Shown: piece by piece, positions 1 through 6,811 of the stretch
How the letters are laid out: each line of letters opens with the position of its first letter
Position numbering within the stretch: the first letter of the stretch is position 1
NCBI GenBank assembly: GCA_023667165.1
Contig: JAMPAO010000102.1
Span: 1-8,439 of the forward strand
Source of the DNA: Ruminococcus sp.
GTDB lineage: Bacteria > Bacillota > Clostridia > Oscillospirales > Ruminococcaceae
Direction of reading: 5' to 3'
DNA: 8,439 nt
The notes under the pieces: generated by a model
What the model saw: only the letters and a program-made list of their open reading frames with translations
Database searches by the model: none
Told to the model about the DNA's origin: nothing
Position numbers and translations under genes: made by a program

Positions 1-49
1 TTTGCTATTGTAATATCTGCATAAAATTCAAATGATAAATCAACCTATT

Positions 50-939
50 TTTGGACATATTTACAGAAAAGTAAATGCTGTTGCCCTGGAGCGCAGGGGT
101 TCAGCGACCGTGCGATTGCGAAAGCATTGAACCGGTCACATACAACGATAAGCCGGGAATTTGCAAGGAACAGCCGCGAGGACGGTACATATTCCGCAAA
201 CTACGCTGACAAGCAATATGCCGAACGCAGGAAAAACTGCGGACGTAAACCTATTCTTGAAGATGAAGCCGCAAAAAATTATGTTGTCGAAAAGCTTGAG
301 CAGAGGTGGACTCCCGAGCAAATTGCGGGACGCGCAAAGCTTGAAAAACAGCCGTTCAGCTTCTCGTACCCAAACATTTACAGGGCAATCGACAGCGGAA
401 TTATCCCTAAACATCTGAAAAAATTATGCGTTTCAAGCGGAAACACAAAAAGTGCAAAGGCGAAGATAAACGGAGAAAAATTCCCGATACGGCGTCAATT
501 CACGAACGTCCTGCGGGTGCGGAAAAACCGTTCCCGTTTTGGACATTGGGAAAGCTATACTGTCCTCGGCAAAAGAAGTACGGGCTGTATTGGTACTCAT
601 GTTGAGCGAAAAAGCGGATATCTCGTTGCCTTTAAAATTCCCGACAGACAGGACAAAGCATTTACAATCGCCACTATTGCGGCGTTTGAGAAGATTTCGG
701 AAAAACTGAAAAAGAGCTTTACGGTTGATAACGGCAAGGAGTTTGCCGCTCATAAGGAACTTGCCGCAGGGACGGGAATGAAGGTATTTTTCTGCGACCC
801 TTATTCGCCTTGGCAGAGGGGTACTAACGAAAATACCAACGGCTTGCTCAGACAGTTTTTCCCGAAGGGCACTTCTTTTGCGGATATTTCCGATGAGGGA
901 CTTGATTTTGAACATTATGGCAAGGCTTTCTTCCAATGA
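50..939 (+). pseudogene. IS30-family transposase, decayed (several frameshifts, catalytic Asp lost)
   Basis: IS30-type DDE transposases cut and join element ends. The longest clean frame runs from TTG 127 to TGA 937-939. The helix-turn-helix (IAKALNRSHTTISREF) begins upstream of that TTG, so 127 is not the true start. Around 75-99 the family-like sequence (AVALERRG) is in another frame from the following FSDRAIAK, which implies one lost T near 99-101. The catalytic core is recognisable: HWESYTVLG, TVDNGKEF, and PYSPWQRGTNENTNGLLRQ. The second Asp (codon at 727) and the Glu (codon at 829) remain. The first Asp, normally in WExDTV, is Tyr (TAT 556-558), a one-base change from GAT. Between about 424 and 528 the frame is wrong: reading from 426 gives a basic linker ending in SIHERPAGAEK, which rejoins at RSRFGHWE. 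This implies a lost A at 418-423 and an extra base at 523-529. The family C-terminus after ISDEGLDF is missing. The gene is almost certainly inactive. No convincing terminal inverted repeats were found. Confidence 0.88.
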
Positions 940-1018
940 AGCGGTGAACTTTTTGCAGATGAGGATTTCCGCGGCGTTCAACCTTAGCTATAACTATATG
1001 CTTACGGGCAGGGATTGA
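902..1018 (+). other. Unassigned open tail downstream of the transposase relic
   Basis: In the frame one base ahead of the transposase there is an open stretch ending at TGA 1016-1018. It encodes about 38 residues ending in ISAAFNLSYNYMLTGRD. This does not match the usual IS30 C-terminus (NNRPRKxLGxxTP). The ending loosely resembles the last helix of XRE-type regulators (a pattern like IAxxFNVSxDYLLTG), so it may be the 3' remnant of another gene joined to the transposase by deletion or insertion. It has no start codon context or ribosome binding site of its own and is not called as a gene. The regulator resemblance is a weak visual match only. Confidence 0.25.
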
Positions 1019-1088
1019 CTGCCTGAATACGCGCAAACAGTCTGCCCAAAATAAAACTTAATTCCCCAATTTAAGGATTATTTAATAA

Positions 1089-1133
1089 TTTCTATGCTAT
1101 AATAAAATCACAACAACGAAAGGAGCATAGAAA
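1089..1133. repeat. 10-bp perfect inverted repeat around promoter and ribosome binding site
   Basis: TTTCTATGCT (1089-1098) and AGCATAGAAA (1124-1133) are exact reverse complements separated by 25 bp. The left arm covers the TG of the extended -10 and the first base of TATAAT. The right arm covers the end of the Shine-Dalgarno sequence and abuts the ATG at 1134. The predicted transcription start lies between the arms, so both arms would not be in the same mRNA from this promoter. A DNA operator is therefore likelier than an RNA hairpin. Chance occurrence cannot be excluded. Confidence 0.4.
1095..1103 (+). promoter_or_regulatory. Extended -10 promoter of the ABC/two-component operon
   Basis: TGCTATAAT is a perfect consensus -10 hexamer (TATAAT, 1098-1103) preceded by the TGn extension. 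No good -35 is found at the expected distance: with a 17-bp spacer the hexamer is GGATTA. An extended -10 promoter can work without a strong -35, and a weak -35 is also typical of activator-dependent promoters. Transcription would start near 1110, giving a short leader of about 24 nt before the permease ATG. This is the only convincing promoter upstream of the operon within the window. Confidence 0.65.
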
Positions 1134-3512
1134 ATGTACCTGAACATACTTAAAAAAGACCTTAAACGCAAAAGGACCATGAATGTGATACTGCTGGTAT
1201 TTATTATACTTGCGTCTATGTTTGTGTCCTCAGGCGTGAACAACATCATCAGCGTGGTTTCGGCGCTGGACAATTACTTTGATATGGCGGGAGCGCCCGA
1301 TTATGTTGCGGGGATTACAAACAAATCCTCCGACAGGGACGTTTGCGGGACGCTTGAAAACGCCTCGGCGATAGACGAGTTCCGCACCGAGGAAATGATT
1401 TATATGTCCCAGTCGAATATTATACGGGACGGCGAACCGCTTAACGCTTCCGCAGGCAGTCAAATTCTCCAAAGCGACAGAGACCTTGCGGTGAATTATT
1501 TTCTTGACGACGGCAGTATTCTTAAAAGCGTACCGAGGGGCAAAGTTTACGCCACCCATTTTGCGGAGAAAAACACGGAACTGAAAGCGGGCGACAAAAT
1601 CACAATCGAAATAGAGGGCGTAAGCCGTGAATTTACCTTTGCGGGCAGTTTCAAGGACGCTGCATTGGGCGCGCAAATGAACGGCATAACAAGGTTTATC
1701 ATTAATGCCGAGGACTTTGACGAATATATGTCCGACGAAACGGTAAAGAATATGTACGGCGGGCGATTTTTCTACATATTCACAGACGACCTTGACAAAA
1801 CCTTGTCCCAAATAGCCGACATATCCGACTGCTTTATCTTTTCGGGAAGCAAGGAAACGCTGAAATTCAGCTATATTTTCAATATAATGATTACGGGCGT
1901 TATTCTCGTTGTGAGCCTTATACTTATCATCATCTCCTTTGCGGTACTGCGGTTTACCATAATTTTTACCCTCTCGGAGGAATTTCGCGAGATAGGCGTT
2001 ATGAAAGCGATAGGCATACGGGATATAAAAATTCGGGGACTTTACCTTGTAAAATATTCCGCACTTTCCGTTGTGGGCGCGGCAATCGGTTTGGCACTCA
2101 GCTATCCTTTCGGGGAAATGCTTATGAGCCTGTCCACGGACGCGATAATTATAAGCAACGACAACATCTCTTTTATTAACGTTATCTGCGCGGTTTTTGT
2201 GGCGGCGGTAATACTCCTGTTCTGTCTCGGCTGTACGGGCAGGGTAGGCAAAATGACCCCTATCGACGCCGTGAGAAACGGACAGACTGGGGAACGTTTC
2301 CGCAAAAAGAGCCTTATGAGCCTCGGGAAATCAAAGCTTGGCGGGACGGCGTTCCTTGCGGTGAACGACATCGTAAGCAGTCCCAAACGGTACGGCATTA
2401 TTACATTTACGTTCTTTTTGTGTATGTCGCTGTTGATAATACTTTCCAATACGGCGGCTTCCCTTAAAAGCGCAAAATTGCTGAAATATTTTGGTTTTGC
2501 GTACTGCCACGCTGTTGCCGACAACGGCGAGGACACTGTACCGTTTATGACCGAGGGCGGGCGCGAAAAGCTGGAAAAATATCTTGAGGATATGGAGCGA
2601 AGCCTTGCCGAAAACGGTATGTCCGCCCGTTGTATGCAGGAATTTATGTTTTCCCCCGTTATAAAGCACGGCGAATATGAAAGCAAGGTGCTTACCTTTC
2701 AAGGCACGGGCACGTTTATGGATATGTATGAGTACGCCGAGGGTACAGCACCCCAAAACAGCGGCGAGATAGCGCTTACAACCCTTGCGGCAAAAGCTCT
2801 TAAAGCAAATATAGGCGATACCGTTATTATGTCCGACGGGGTAGGCGAAAGGGAATATATTGTAACCGCTCTTTATCAGTCAATGAATAATCAAGGCGTT
2901 GCCGCAAGGCTTTATACGGGGGAGGATATGAATTATTTACTGTCAATCGGCAGCAGCCCCGTGCAGATAAAATTTACCGACGACCCCGACGACGGAGAAA
3001 CAGCCCGCAGAGCCGAAAAGATAGCGGAACTTTACCCCAAATTTTCAAGCGTTAAAACAGCGGGCGAATGGGTAAGGGAAACCACGGGTGTTGCCGACGC
3101 TATCAACGCGGCAAAGGAAATGTTCGTGCTGCTTACCGTTATTCTTACCGCGCTTATTACCGTGCTTACGGAGCGTTCCTTTATCGCGAAGGAGCAGGCG
3201 GAAATTGCTCTTATGAAAGCGATAGGACTGCGAAATTCCAAAATATACGCCCACCATACCGCAAGATTTTTTATCGTGACGGCGGTTGCGGTAATTGCCG
3301 CAGAGCTTTTGGGTATGCCCCTTACAAGGCTTTGCATAGACCCCGTTTTTAGAATGATGGGCTTGGAAATGGGCGTGGAATATCAGCAAATCCCCGCCGA
3401 AATATACGCGCTGTTCCCTGCCGCCGTATTTGCGGCGGCGACGGCGGGAGCGTTCCTCACCTCTTTGTATACAAGAAAAATAAAGTCTTCGGACACCGCC
3501 AATATTGAATAA
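1134..3512 (+). CDS. FtsX/MacB-type ABC transporter permease, two FtsX domains
   Basis: This is the membrane subunit of an ABC transporter, 792 residues. ATG 1134 follows a strong AAAGGAG (1119-1125) by 8 nt. Predicted topology is eight membrane segments in two similar halves. Half one has TM1 at ~17-40, a ~205-residue outer domain, then TM2 ~249-278, TM3 ~303-330 and TM4 ~347-369. Half two has TM5 ~420-442, a ~215-residue outer domain, then TM6 ~661-683, TM7 ~709-730 and TM8 ~756-778. Each half carries the FtsX hallmark after its second helix: EIGVMKAIGIR (~286-296) and EIALMKAIGLR (~690-700), the likely contact with the ATPase. FtsX/MacB-type proteins usually act as mechanotransmitters, moving lipoproteins or peptides or stripping antimicrobial peptides, rather than as classical channels. 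The duplicated layout differs from ten-helix BceB-type permeases. The substrate is unknown. The next gene is the matching ATPase, 14 nt downstream. The reading frame is intact. Confidence 0.93.
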   Translation: MYLNILKKDLKRKRTMNVILLVFIILASMFVSSGVNNIISVVSALDNYFDMAGAPDYVAGITNKSSDRDVCGTLENASAIDEFRTEEMIYMSQSNIIRDGEPLNASAGSQILQSDRDLAVNYFLDDGSILKSVPRGKVYATHFAEKNTELKAGDKITIEIEGVSREFTFAGSFKDAALGAQMNGITRFIINAEDFDEYMSDETVKNMYGGRFFYIFTDDLDKTLSQIADISDCFIFSGSKETLKFSYIFNIMITGVILVVSLILIIISFAVLRFTIIFTLSEEFREIGVMKAIGIRDIKIRGLYLVKYSALSVVGAAIGLALSYPFGEMLMSLSTDAIIISNDNISFINVICAVFVAAVILLFCLGCTGRVGKMTPIDAVRNGQTGERFRKKSLMSLGKSKLGGTAFLAVNDIVSSPKRYGIITFTFFLCMSLLIILSNTAASLKSAKLLKYFGFAYCHAVADNGEDTVPFMTEGGREKLEKYLEDMERSLAENGMSARCMQEFMFSPVIKHGEYESKVLTFQGTGTFMDMYEYAEGTAPQNSGEIALTTLAAKALKANIGDTVIMSDGVGEREYIVTALYQSMNNQGVAARLYTGEDMNYLLSIGSSPVQIKFTDDPDDGETARRAEKIAELYPKFSSVKTAGEWVRETTGVADAINAAKEMFVLLTVILTALITVLTERSFIAKEQAEIALMKAIGLRNSKIYAHHTARFFIVTAVAVIAAELLGMPLTRLCIDPVFRMMGLEMGVEYQQIPAEIYALFPAAVFAAATAGAFLTSLYTRKIKSSDTANIE

Positions 3513-3526
3513 GAAAGGAAACCGAT

Positions 3527-4291
3527 ATGAATATTTTAGAAGTAAACGACCTTTGCAAAACCTATATAGTAAACAAGCGGCAGAACAACGTTCTGAAAAA
3601 CGTTAATTTCACCGTCAGCGAGGGGGAAATGGTTGCCGTTATGGGACCGTCCGGCTCGGGCAAGTCCACACTGCTTTACGCCGTTTCGGGTATGGACGGC
3701 ATTACTGCGGGGGAGGCTCTGTTCTGCGGAAAAAATATCGCCAAAATGGGCGCAAGGGAGCTTGCGGACCTGCGTCTTGACGAAATGGGATTTATTTTTC
3801 AGCAGATGTATATGCTGAAAAATCTAACCGTTTTGGACAACATAATTCTCCCCGCCGTTCAGTCAAAAAAGAACGGCGAGAGCCGCAAAGAAACGGTACA
3901 GCGGGGGCGGGAGCTTATGCGTAAGCTGGGCATCGCGGAGGTTGCCGACAACGACATCAACGAGGTGTCGGGAGGACAGCTTCAGCGCGCCTGCATATGC
4001 CGCAGTATGATAAACAAGCCGAAAATGATATTCGCCGACGAGCCAACGGGCGCGCTGAACCACACGTCCTCCGACGAGGTAATGGAAGAACTTGCCAAGC
4101 TGAACGGCGAGGGCACTACCGTTATGCTTGTTACCCACGATGTAAAGGTTGCGGCAAAATGCACAAGAACGCTTTACATACTTGACGGGAACATAAAAGG
4201 AGAGTATAATTTAAACAGGTGCGAAAGTCCCTCTCAAATGAGAGAGCGGGAGCGTGCGCTGAATAACTGGCTTTTGGAACTGGGTTGGTAG
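3527..4291 (+). CDS. ABC transporter ATP-binding protein (MacB/LolD-type)
   Basis: This cytoplasmic ATPase, 254 residues, powers the preceding permease. ATG 3527 follows AAAGGAA (3514-3520). All nucleotide-binding motifs are present in order: Walker A GPSGSGKST (40-48), Q-loop FQQ (91-93), signature VSGGQLQR (147-154), Walker B MIFADEP (167-173), D-loop region TGALN (174-178) and H-loop THD (203-205). The signature has Leu where most relatives have a second Gln (SGGQQQR), probably neutral. The length and the C-terminal extension ending in NNWLLELGW are usual for the antimicrobial-peptide-type subfamily of the Bacillota. The permease-then-ATPase order is the reverse of the common BceA-BceB arrangement. 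Its stop (TAG 4289-4291) lies one base before the regulator ATG, so the next gene is probably translationally coupled. The gene is intact. Confidence 0.95.
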   Translation: MNILEVNDLCKTYIVNKRQNNVLKNVNFTVSEGEMVAVMGPSGSGKSTLLYAVSGMDGITAGEALFCGKNIAKMGARELADLRLDEMGFIFQQMYMLKNLTVLDNIILPAVQSKKNGESRKETVQRGRELMRKLGIAEVADNDINEVSGGQLQRACICRSMINKPKMIFADEPTGALNHTSSDEVMEELAKLNGEGTTVMLVTHDVKVAAKCTRTLYILDGNIKGEYNLNRCESPSQMRERERALNNWLLELGW

Positions 4292-4292
4292 T

Positions 4293-4957
4293 ATGGATAT
4301 TCTGATTGTTGAGGACAACAAAGAATTGGCGGGACTGCTGTGCGATTTTCTCCGCAGGGAGAATTACACGGTGTCAACGGCTGAAAACGGTGAAAAAGCC
4401 TTGTCGCTGTACAAAAGTACGGCGCAAGGCTTATCGTGCTTGATATAATGCTCCCCGATACGGACGGTTTTGGGGTGTGCAAAAAAATCCGTGAAGAAAG
4501 CAACGTCCCCATACTTATCGTAAGCGCGAAAACCGCCAAAGAGGACAAGCTTTGCGGGCTGGATCTGGGCGCGGACGATTACATTGAAAAGCCCTACGAC
4601 ATCGACATAATGCTTGCGAAAATAAACGGCATTTTCAAGCGGCGGTACGCTCTTGACGAAATAACCGACGGCGATATCCGCATAAACAAAATCAGCCGAA
4701 CGGTTTTTAAAAACGGCGAACCACTTGAAATGACCGCAAAGGAATTCGATCTGCTCTTGCTTCTAATGGAAAATAAGGGCAGAACATTAAGCAAGGAATA
4801 TATTTTCAATCAAATATGGGGAAGTGACAGCTTTTCGGAACAGCAGACCCTTACGGTGCACATAAAATGGCTTCGGCAAAAAATCGAGGACGACCCGAAA
4901 GTCCCGAAAAAAATACTGACCGTGTGGGGAGTAGGCTATAGGTATGAAAGCGTTTAA
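4293..4957 (+). pseudogene. OmpR-family response regulator, split by a single-base frameshift
   Basis: This is a DNA-binding response regulator, partner of the kinase that follows. From ATG 4293 the frame gives MDILIVEDNKELAGLL with the acidic pair E7/D8, then goes off frame after SLYK and stops at TAA 4446-4448 (51 residues). The rest is open in the -1 frame: LDIMLPDTDGFG with phosphoacceptor Asp, the switch Lys in VSAKT, then a winged-helix domain (MTAKEFDLLLLL, HIKWLRQKIEDDP, VWGVGYRYE) ending at TAA 4955-4957. Adding one A to the AAAA run at 4413-4416 restores SLYKKYGARLIVLDIML and a normal protein of about 221 residues with the phospho-Asp at ~51. An in-frame GTG at 4436 could start a 173-residue product lacking the first strand and helix of the receiver; upstream AAGG (4426-4429) is a poor binding site. 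The gene start has no strong Shine-Dalgarno site and probably relies on coupling to the ATPase. It is either a recent inactivating mutation or a sequencing error. Confidence 0.88.
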
Positions 4958-6164
4958 CAAAATTTTTGCGGCGGTAATCGCGGCGCTGGCGATACTGTTT
5001 GCGGCGGCGAATATTATACTTTCGGCGGACAGCTCCGACAGCGGCAGACCCTACCGCGTGGAGATAATCCGCCTTGCCCGTCAAATTGAAACAGACGGTC
5101 AAGCCGACCTTTCGGACTGCGAATATGTAACGAATATCGAACGGTACGGCGAGGATTTTTACGGTACTGAAAACGACTATGCCGTCCGCGAAATAAACGG
5201 GGAGCTGTACCGTTTCGATTACAAAACCGACGGCAACAGCGGCGGAACGGGGCTTGCCGTTGCCGTAAACGTAATTCTCGGCATTATGGCGGCGGTGATA
5301 ATTTCCGTTATGCTGTATGTAAAATTCAAAATTCTCGCCCCCTTTGAACGGCTGACGGATGTCCCATACGAGCTGTCAAAGGGAAATCTTACCCCGCCCG
5401 TTAAGGAAACCAAAAACCGCTTTTTCGGAAAATTCATATGGGGCGTGGATATGCTCCGCGAAAACATCGAGCGGCAGAAAAAGCGGGAGCTTGATTTGCA
5501 AAGGGACAAAAAAATGCTGCTGTTATCTCTTTCCCACGACATAAAAACTCCGCTTTCCGCGATAAAGCTGTACTCAAAGGCTTTGTCAAAGGGACTGTAT
5601 GAAAGCCGCGAAAAACAGCTCGAGATCGCGGAAAACATTAACGCAAAAGCCGATGAGATAGAAAACTACGTTTCGCAGATAGCCGCCGCGTCGAAAGAAG
5701 ATTTCTTAAGCTTCGATGTGAATACGGGAGAGTTTTATTTATCGGAACTTGTTGCAAAAATCAAGGGCTACTATACGGAAAAGCTGTCCCTTATCGGAAC
5801 GGATTTTACGGTGTGTAAATATTCCGACTGCCTTTTGAACGGCGATTTTGACCGCAGCGTTGAGGTCTTGCAGAATGTTATGGAAAACGCCGTAAAGTAC
5901 GGCGGGAAAACCGTGTCAATAGAATTTTCCGAGGAGGACGGCTGTATACTTGTAACCGTCCGGAACAGCGGCTGTACCCTTGCCGACACGGATTTGCCCC
6001 ACGTTTTTAACAGCTTTTGGCGGGGCGCGAACGCCGAAAACATAGCTGGAAACGGCTTGGGACTTTACATCAGCCGCTGTCTTATGCGGAAAATGAACGG
6101 TGAAATTTTTGCGGAGATACGGGACGGGGCGATGTGTGTTACGGCGGTGTTTGCAAAGGTGTAA
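4944..6164 (+). CDS. Sensor histidine kinase, HAMP-linked, partner of the adjacent response regulator
   Basis: This is a membrane sensor kinase of 406 residues. ATG 4944 lies inside the regulator's last codons (14-nt overlap), which indicates translational coupling. TM1 spans ~6-28, an outer sensing segment of about 75 residues follows (~29-103), and TM2 spans ~104-128. A HAMP-like linker (~129-180) comes next. The dimerisation/phosphoacceptor box is LSLSHDIKTPLSAIKLY with His198. The ATPase domain shows the N-box NVMENAVKYGG (~311-321), LPHVFNSFWRG (F-box region, ~351-361) and G2 GNGLGLYI (~370-377). The G1 box reads VRNSG (339-343) with Asn in place of the usual Asp; from memory this also occurs in other clostridial kinases of this type, so it need not mean inactivity. 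The substantial outer domain argues against a BceS-like intramembrane sensor. It probably senses a stress relieved by the ABC transporter encoded in the same operon. The signal is unknown. Confidence 0.93.
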   Translation: MKAFNKIFAAVIAALAILFAAANIILSADSSDSGRPYRVEIIRLARQIETDGQADLSDCEYVTNIERYGEDFYGTENDYAVREINGELYRFDYKTDGNSGGTGLAVAVNVILGIMAAVIISVMLYVKFKILAPFERLTDVPYELSKGNLTPPVKETKNRFFGKFIWGVDMLRENIERQKKRELDLQRDKKMLLLSLSHDIKTPLSAIKLYSKALSKGLYESREKQLEIAENINAKADEIENYVSQIAAASKEDFLSFDVNTGEFYLSELVAKIKGYYTEKLSLIGTDFTVCKYSDCLLNGDFDRSVEVLQNVMENAVKYGGKTVSIEFSEEDGCILVTVRNSGCTLADTDLPHVFNSFWRGANAENIAGNGLGLYISRCLMRKMNGEIFAEIRDGAMCVTAVFAKV

Positions 6165-6168
6165 AAAG

Positions 6169-6195
6169 CAGGCTTCTGTCAATGACGTGAGCCTG
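6169..6195 (+). terminator. Weak hairpin after the kinase gene, possible operon end
   Basis: CAGGCT (6169-6174) and AGCCTG (6190-6195) can pair just after the kinase stop. The stem is only 6 bp with a 15-nt loop and is followed by ATTTGGAT rather than a U-run. It is a poor match to an intrinsic terminator and is listed only because nothing better is seen before the recombinase relic. Confidence 0.2.
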
Positions 6196-6222
6196 ATTTG
6201 GATCAAACGCTGAACCGTTTTT

Positions 6223-6720
6223 CCATTCCTGCGGATCAATAATCGGTTAGTGACAGTTTTCAACGAGAAATTCTCCACACGCTCCGTTATTCCTGCATTT
6301 ATCGCTTTTCAGCGTGATTTTCGGTCGGTGCTGACCTCGGATATGCCCCGCATAAACAGGGTTTGAAAGAATATCCCGCACCGATCCGAACGTCCAGGCA
6401 TAGACTTTTTCATCGCCCTCCGTGTACCTGTCGTAACTCGGAATAATTTCGCAGGCGGCATCGGCGGGGAATTTTTTCAGCTTTTAATTTTTTGCTGATT
6501 GCATTTACGCCCATTCCACTTTTGGACATCTCGAAAATTCTCCTTACTATCGGCGCATACTGCTCGTCAATTGCCAAATGATTTTTGTCATTCGGGTCTT
6601 TTTTGTATCCGTAAGGAGCTTTTGTACCGATAAATTTCCCCTGTTTCTGACGTGTAAGCAAAGTGGATTTTATTTTTTTGGGAAATATCCTGCGCAGATA
6701 CTTCATTGCTAAAAAAACAA
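6223..6720 (-). pseudogene. Large serine recombinase, central fragment only, decayed
   Basis: Large serine recombinases integrate and excise mobile elements. Read on the minus strand, the relic starts with SNEVSAQDISQK (from ~6710), the end of the catalytic region. An extra A in the run at 6673-6679 then shifts frame to IKSTLLTRQKQGKFIGTKAPYGYKKDP..., followed by VRRIFEMSKSGMGVNAISKKL of the recombinase domain. An extra C at 6466-6469 shifts the frame again to DRYTEGDEKVYAWTFGSVRDILSNPVYAGH. An in-frame TAA (6247-6249) follows VENCH, exactly where relatives have Glu before PIIDPxxW; PIIDPQEW continues after it. The N-terminal resolvase domain with the catalytic Ser and the C-terminal zinc-ribbon/coiled-coil are absent. 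About 160 codons remain of the usual 450-550. It is clearly dead. It may be what is left of an integrative element, but no attachment site was identified. It accounts for most of the stretch between the kinase and the hairpin at 6761. Confidence 0.88.
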
Positions 6721-6760
6721 AATAACTCAAACGCCCATAAACACGATATTCCCCCTGCAA

Positions 6761-6793
6761 AACAGTGCTGTTTCATCAAGAAACAGCACTGTT
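6761..6793 (-). terminator. Perfect 14-bp hairpin, probable terminator of the minus-strand operon
   Basis: AACAGTGCTGTTTC (6761-6774) and GAAACAGCACTGTT (6780-6793) pair perfectly around a 5-nt loop. The hairpin begins 18 nt past the end of the small membrane protein gene at 6812. On the minus strand the stem ends in a GTTTTGC tail, so the T-tract is short (four, two of them in the stem). On the plus strand it is followed by AATATTTT, so it may stop transcripts from both sides. The stem is only moderately GC-rich, so efficiency is uncertain. Each arm is itself nearly palindromic (AACAGtgCTGTT), which leaves a protein-binding role possible. Confidence 0.5.
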
Positions 6794-6811
6794 AATATTT
6801 TGAGCATTCAT

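Noticed and set aside
339..343. Loss of the G1-box Asp in the histidine kinase (VRNSG; residue numbers of the kinase)
   Set aside because: The same Asn occurs, to my recollection, in many related clostridial kinases that keep the other boxes, so it is not treated as a defect.
44..1056. Possible terminal inverted repeats of the IS30 element (TATTTTTGGACA near 47-58 against the reverse complement of 1039-1056)
   Set aside because: The match needs a gap and several mismatches, and the left copy would lie too close to or within the coding start. This is too weak to call.
1230..1811. Long minus-strand open frame opposite the permease gene, with others at 2102-2686 and 3045-3389
   Set aside because: They have no family resemblance, no ribosome binding site and odd composition. 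They are explained by antisense of a well-supported permease gene.
4413..4418. Programmed ribosomal frameshifting in the response regulator
   Set aside because: TAC AAA AGT is not an X XXY YYZ slippery site of the A AAA AAG type. The A-run is only four long and no stimulatory hairpin was evident. Mutation or sequencing error is simpler.
6410..6760. A 116-residue minus-strand open frame that could be called as a stand-alone protein
   Set aside because: It is one segment of the recombinase relic between two frameshifts. Its first ~15 residues and last ~20 are out-of-frame translation, and it has no good ribosome binding site.
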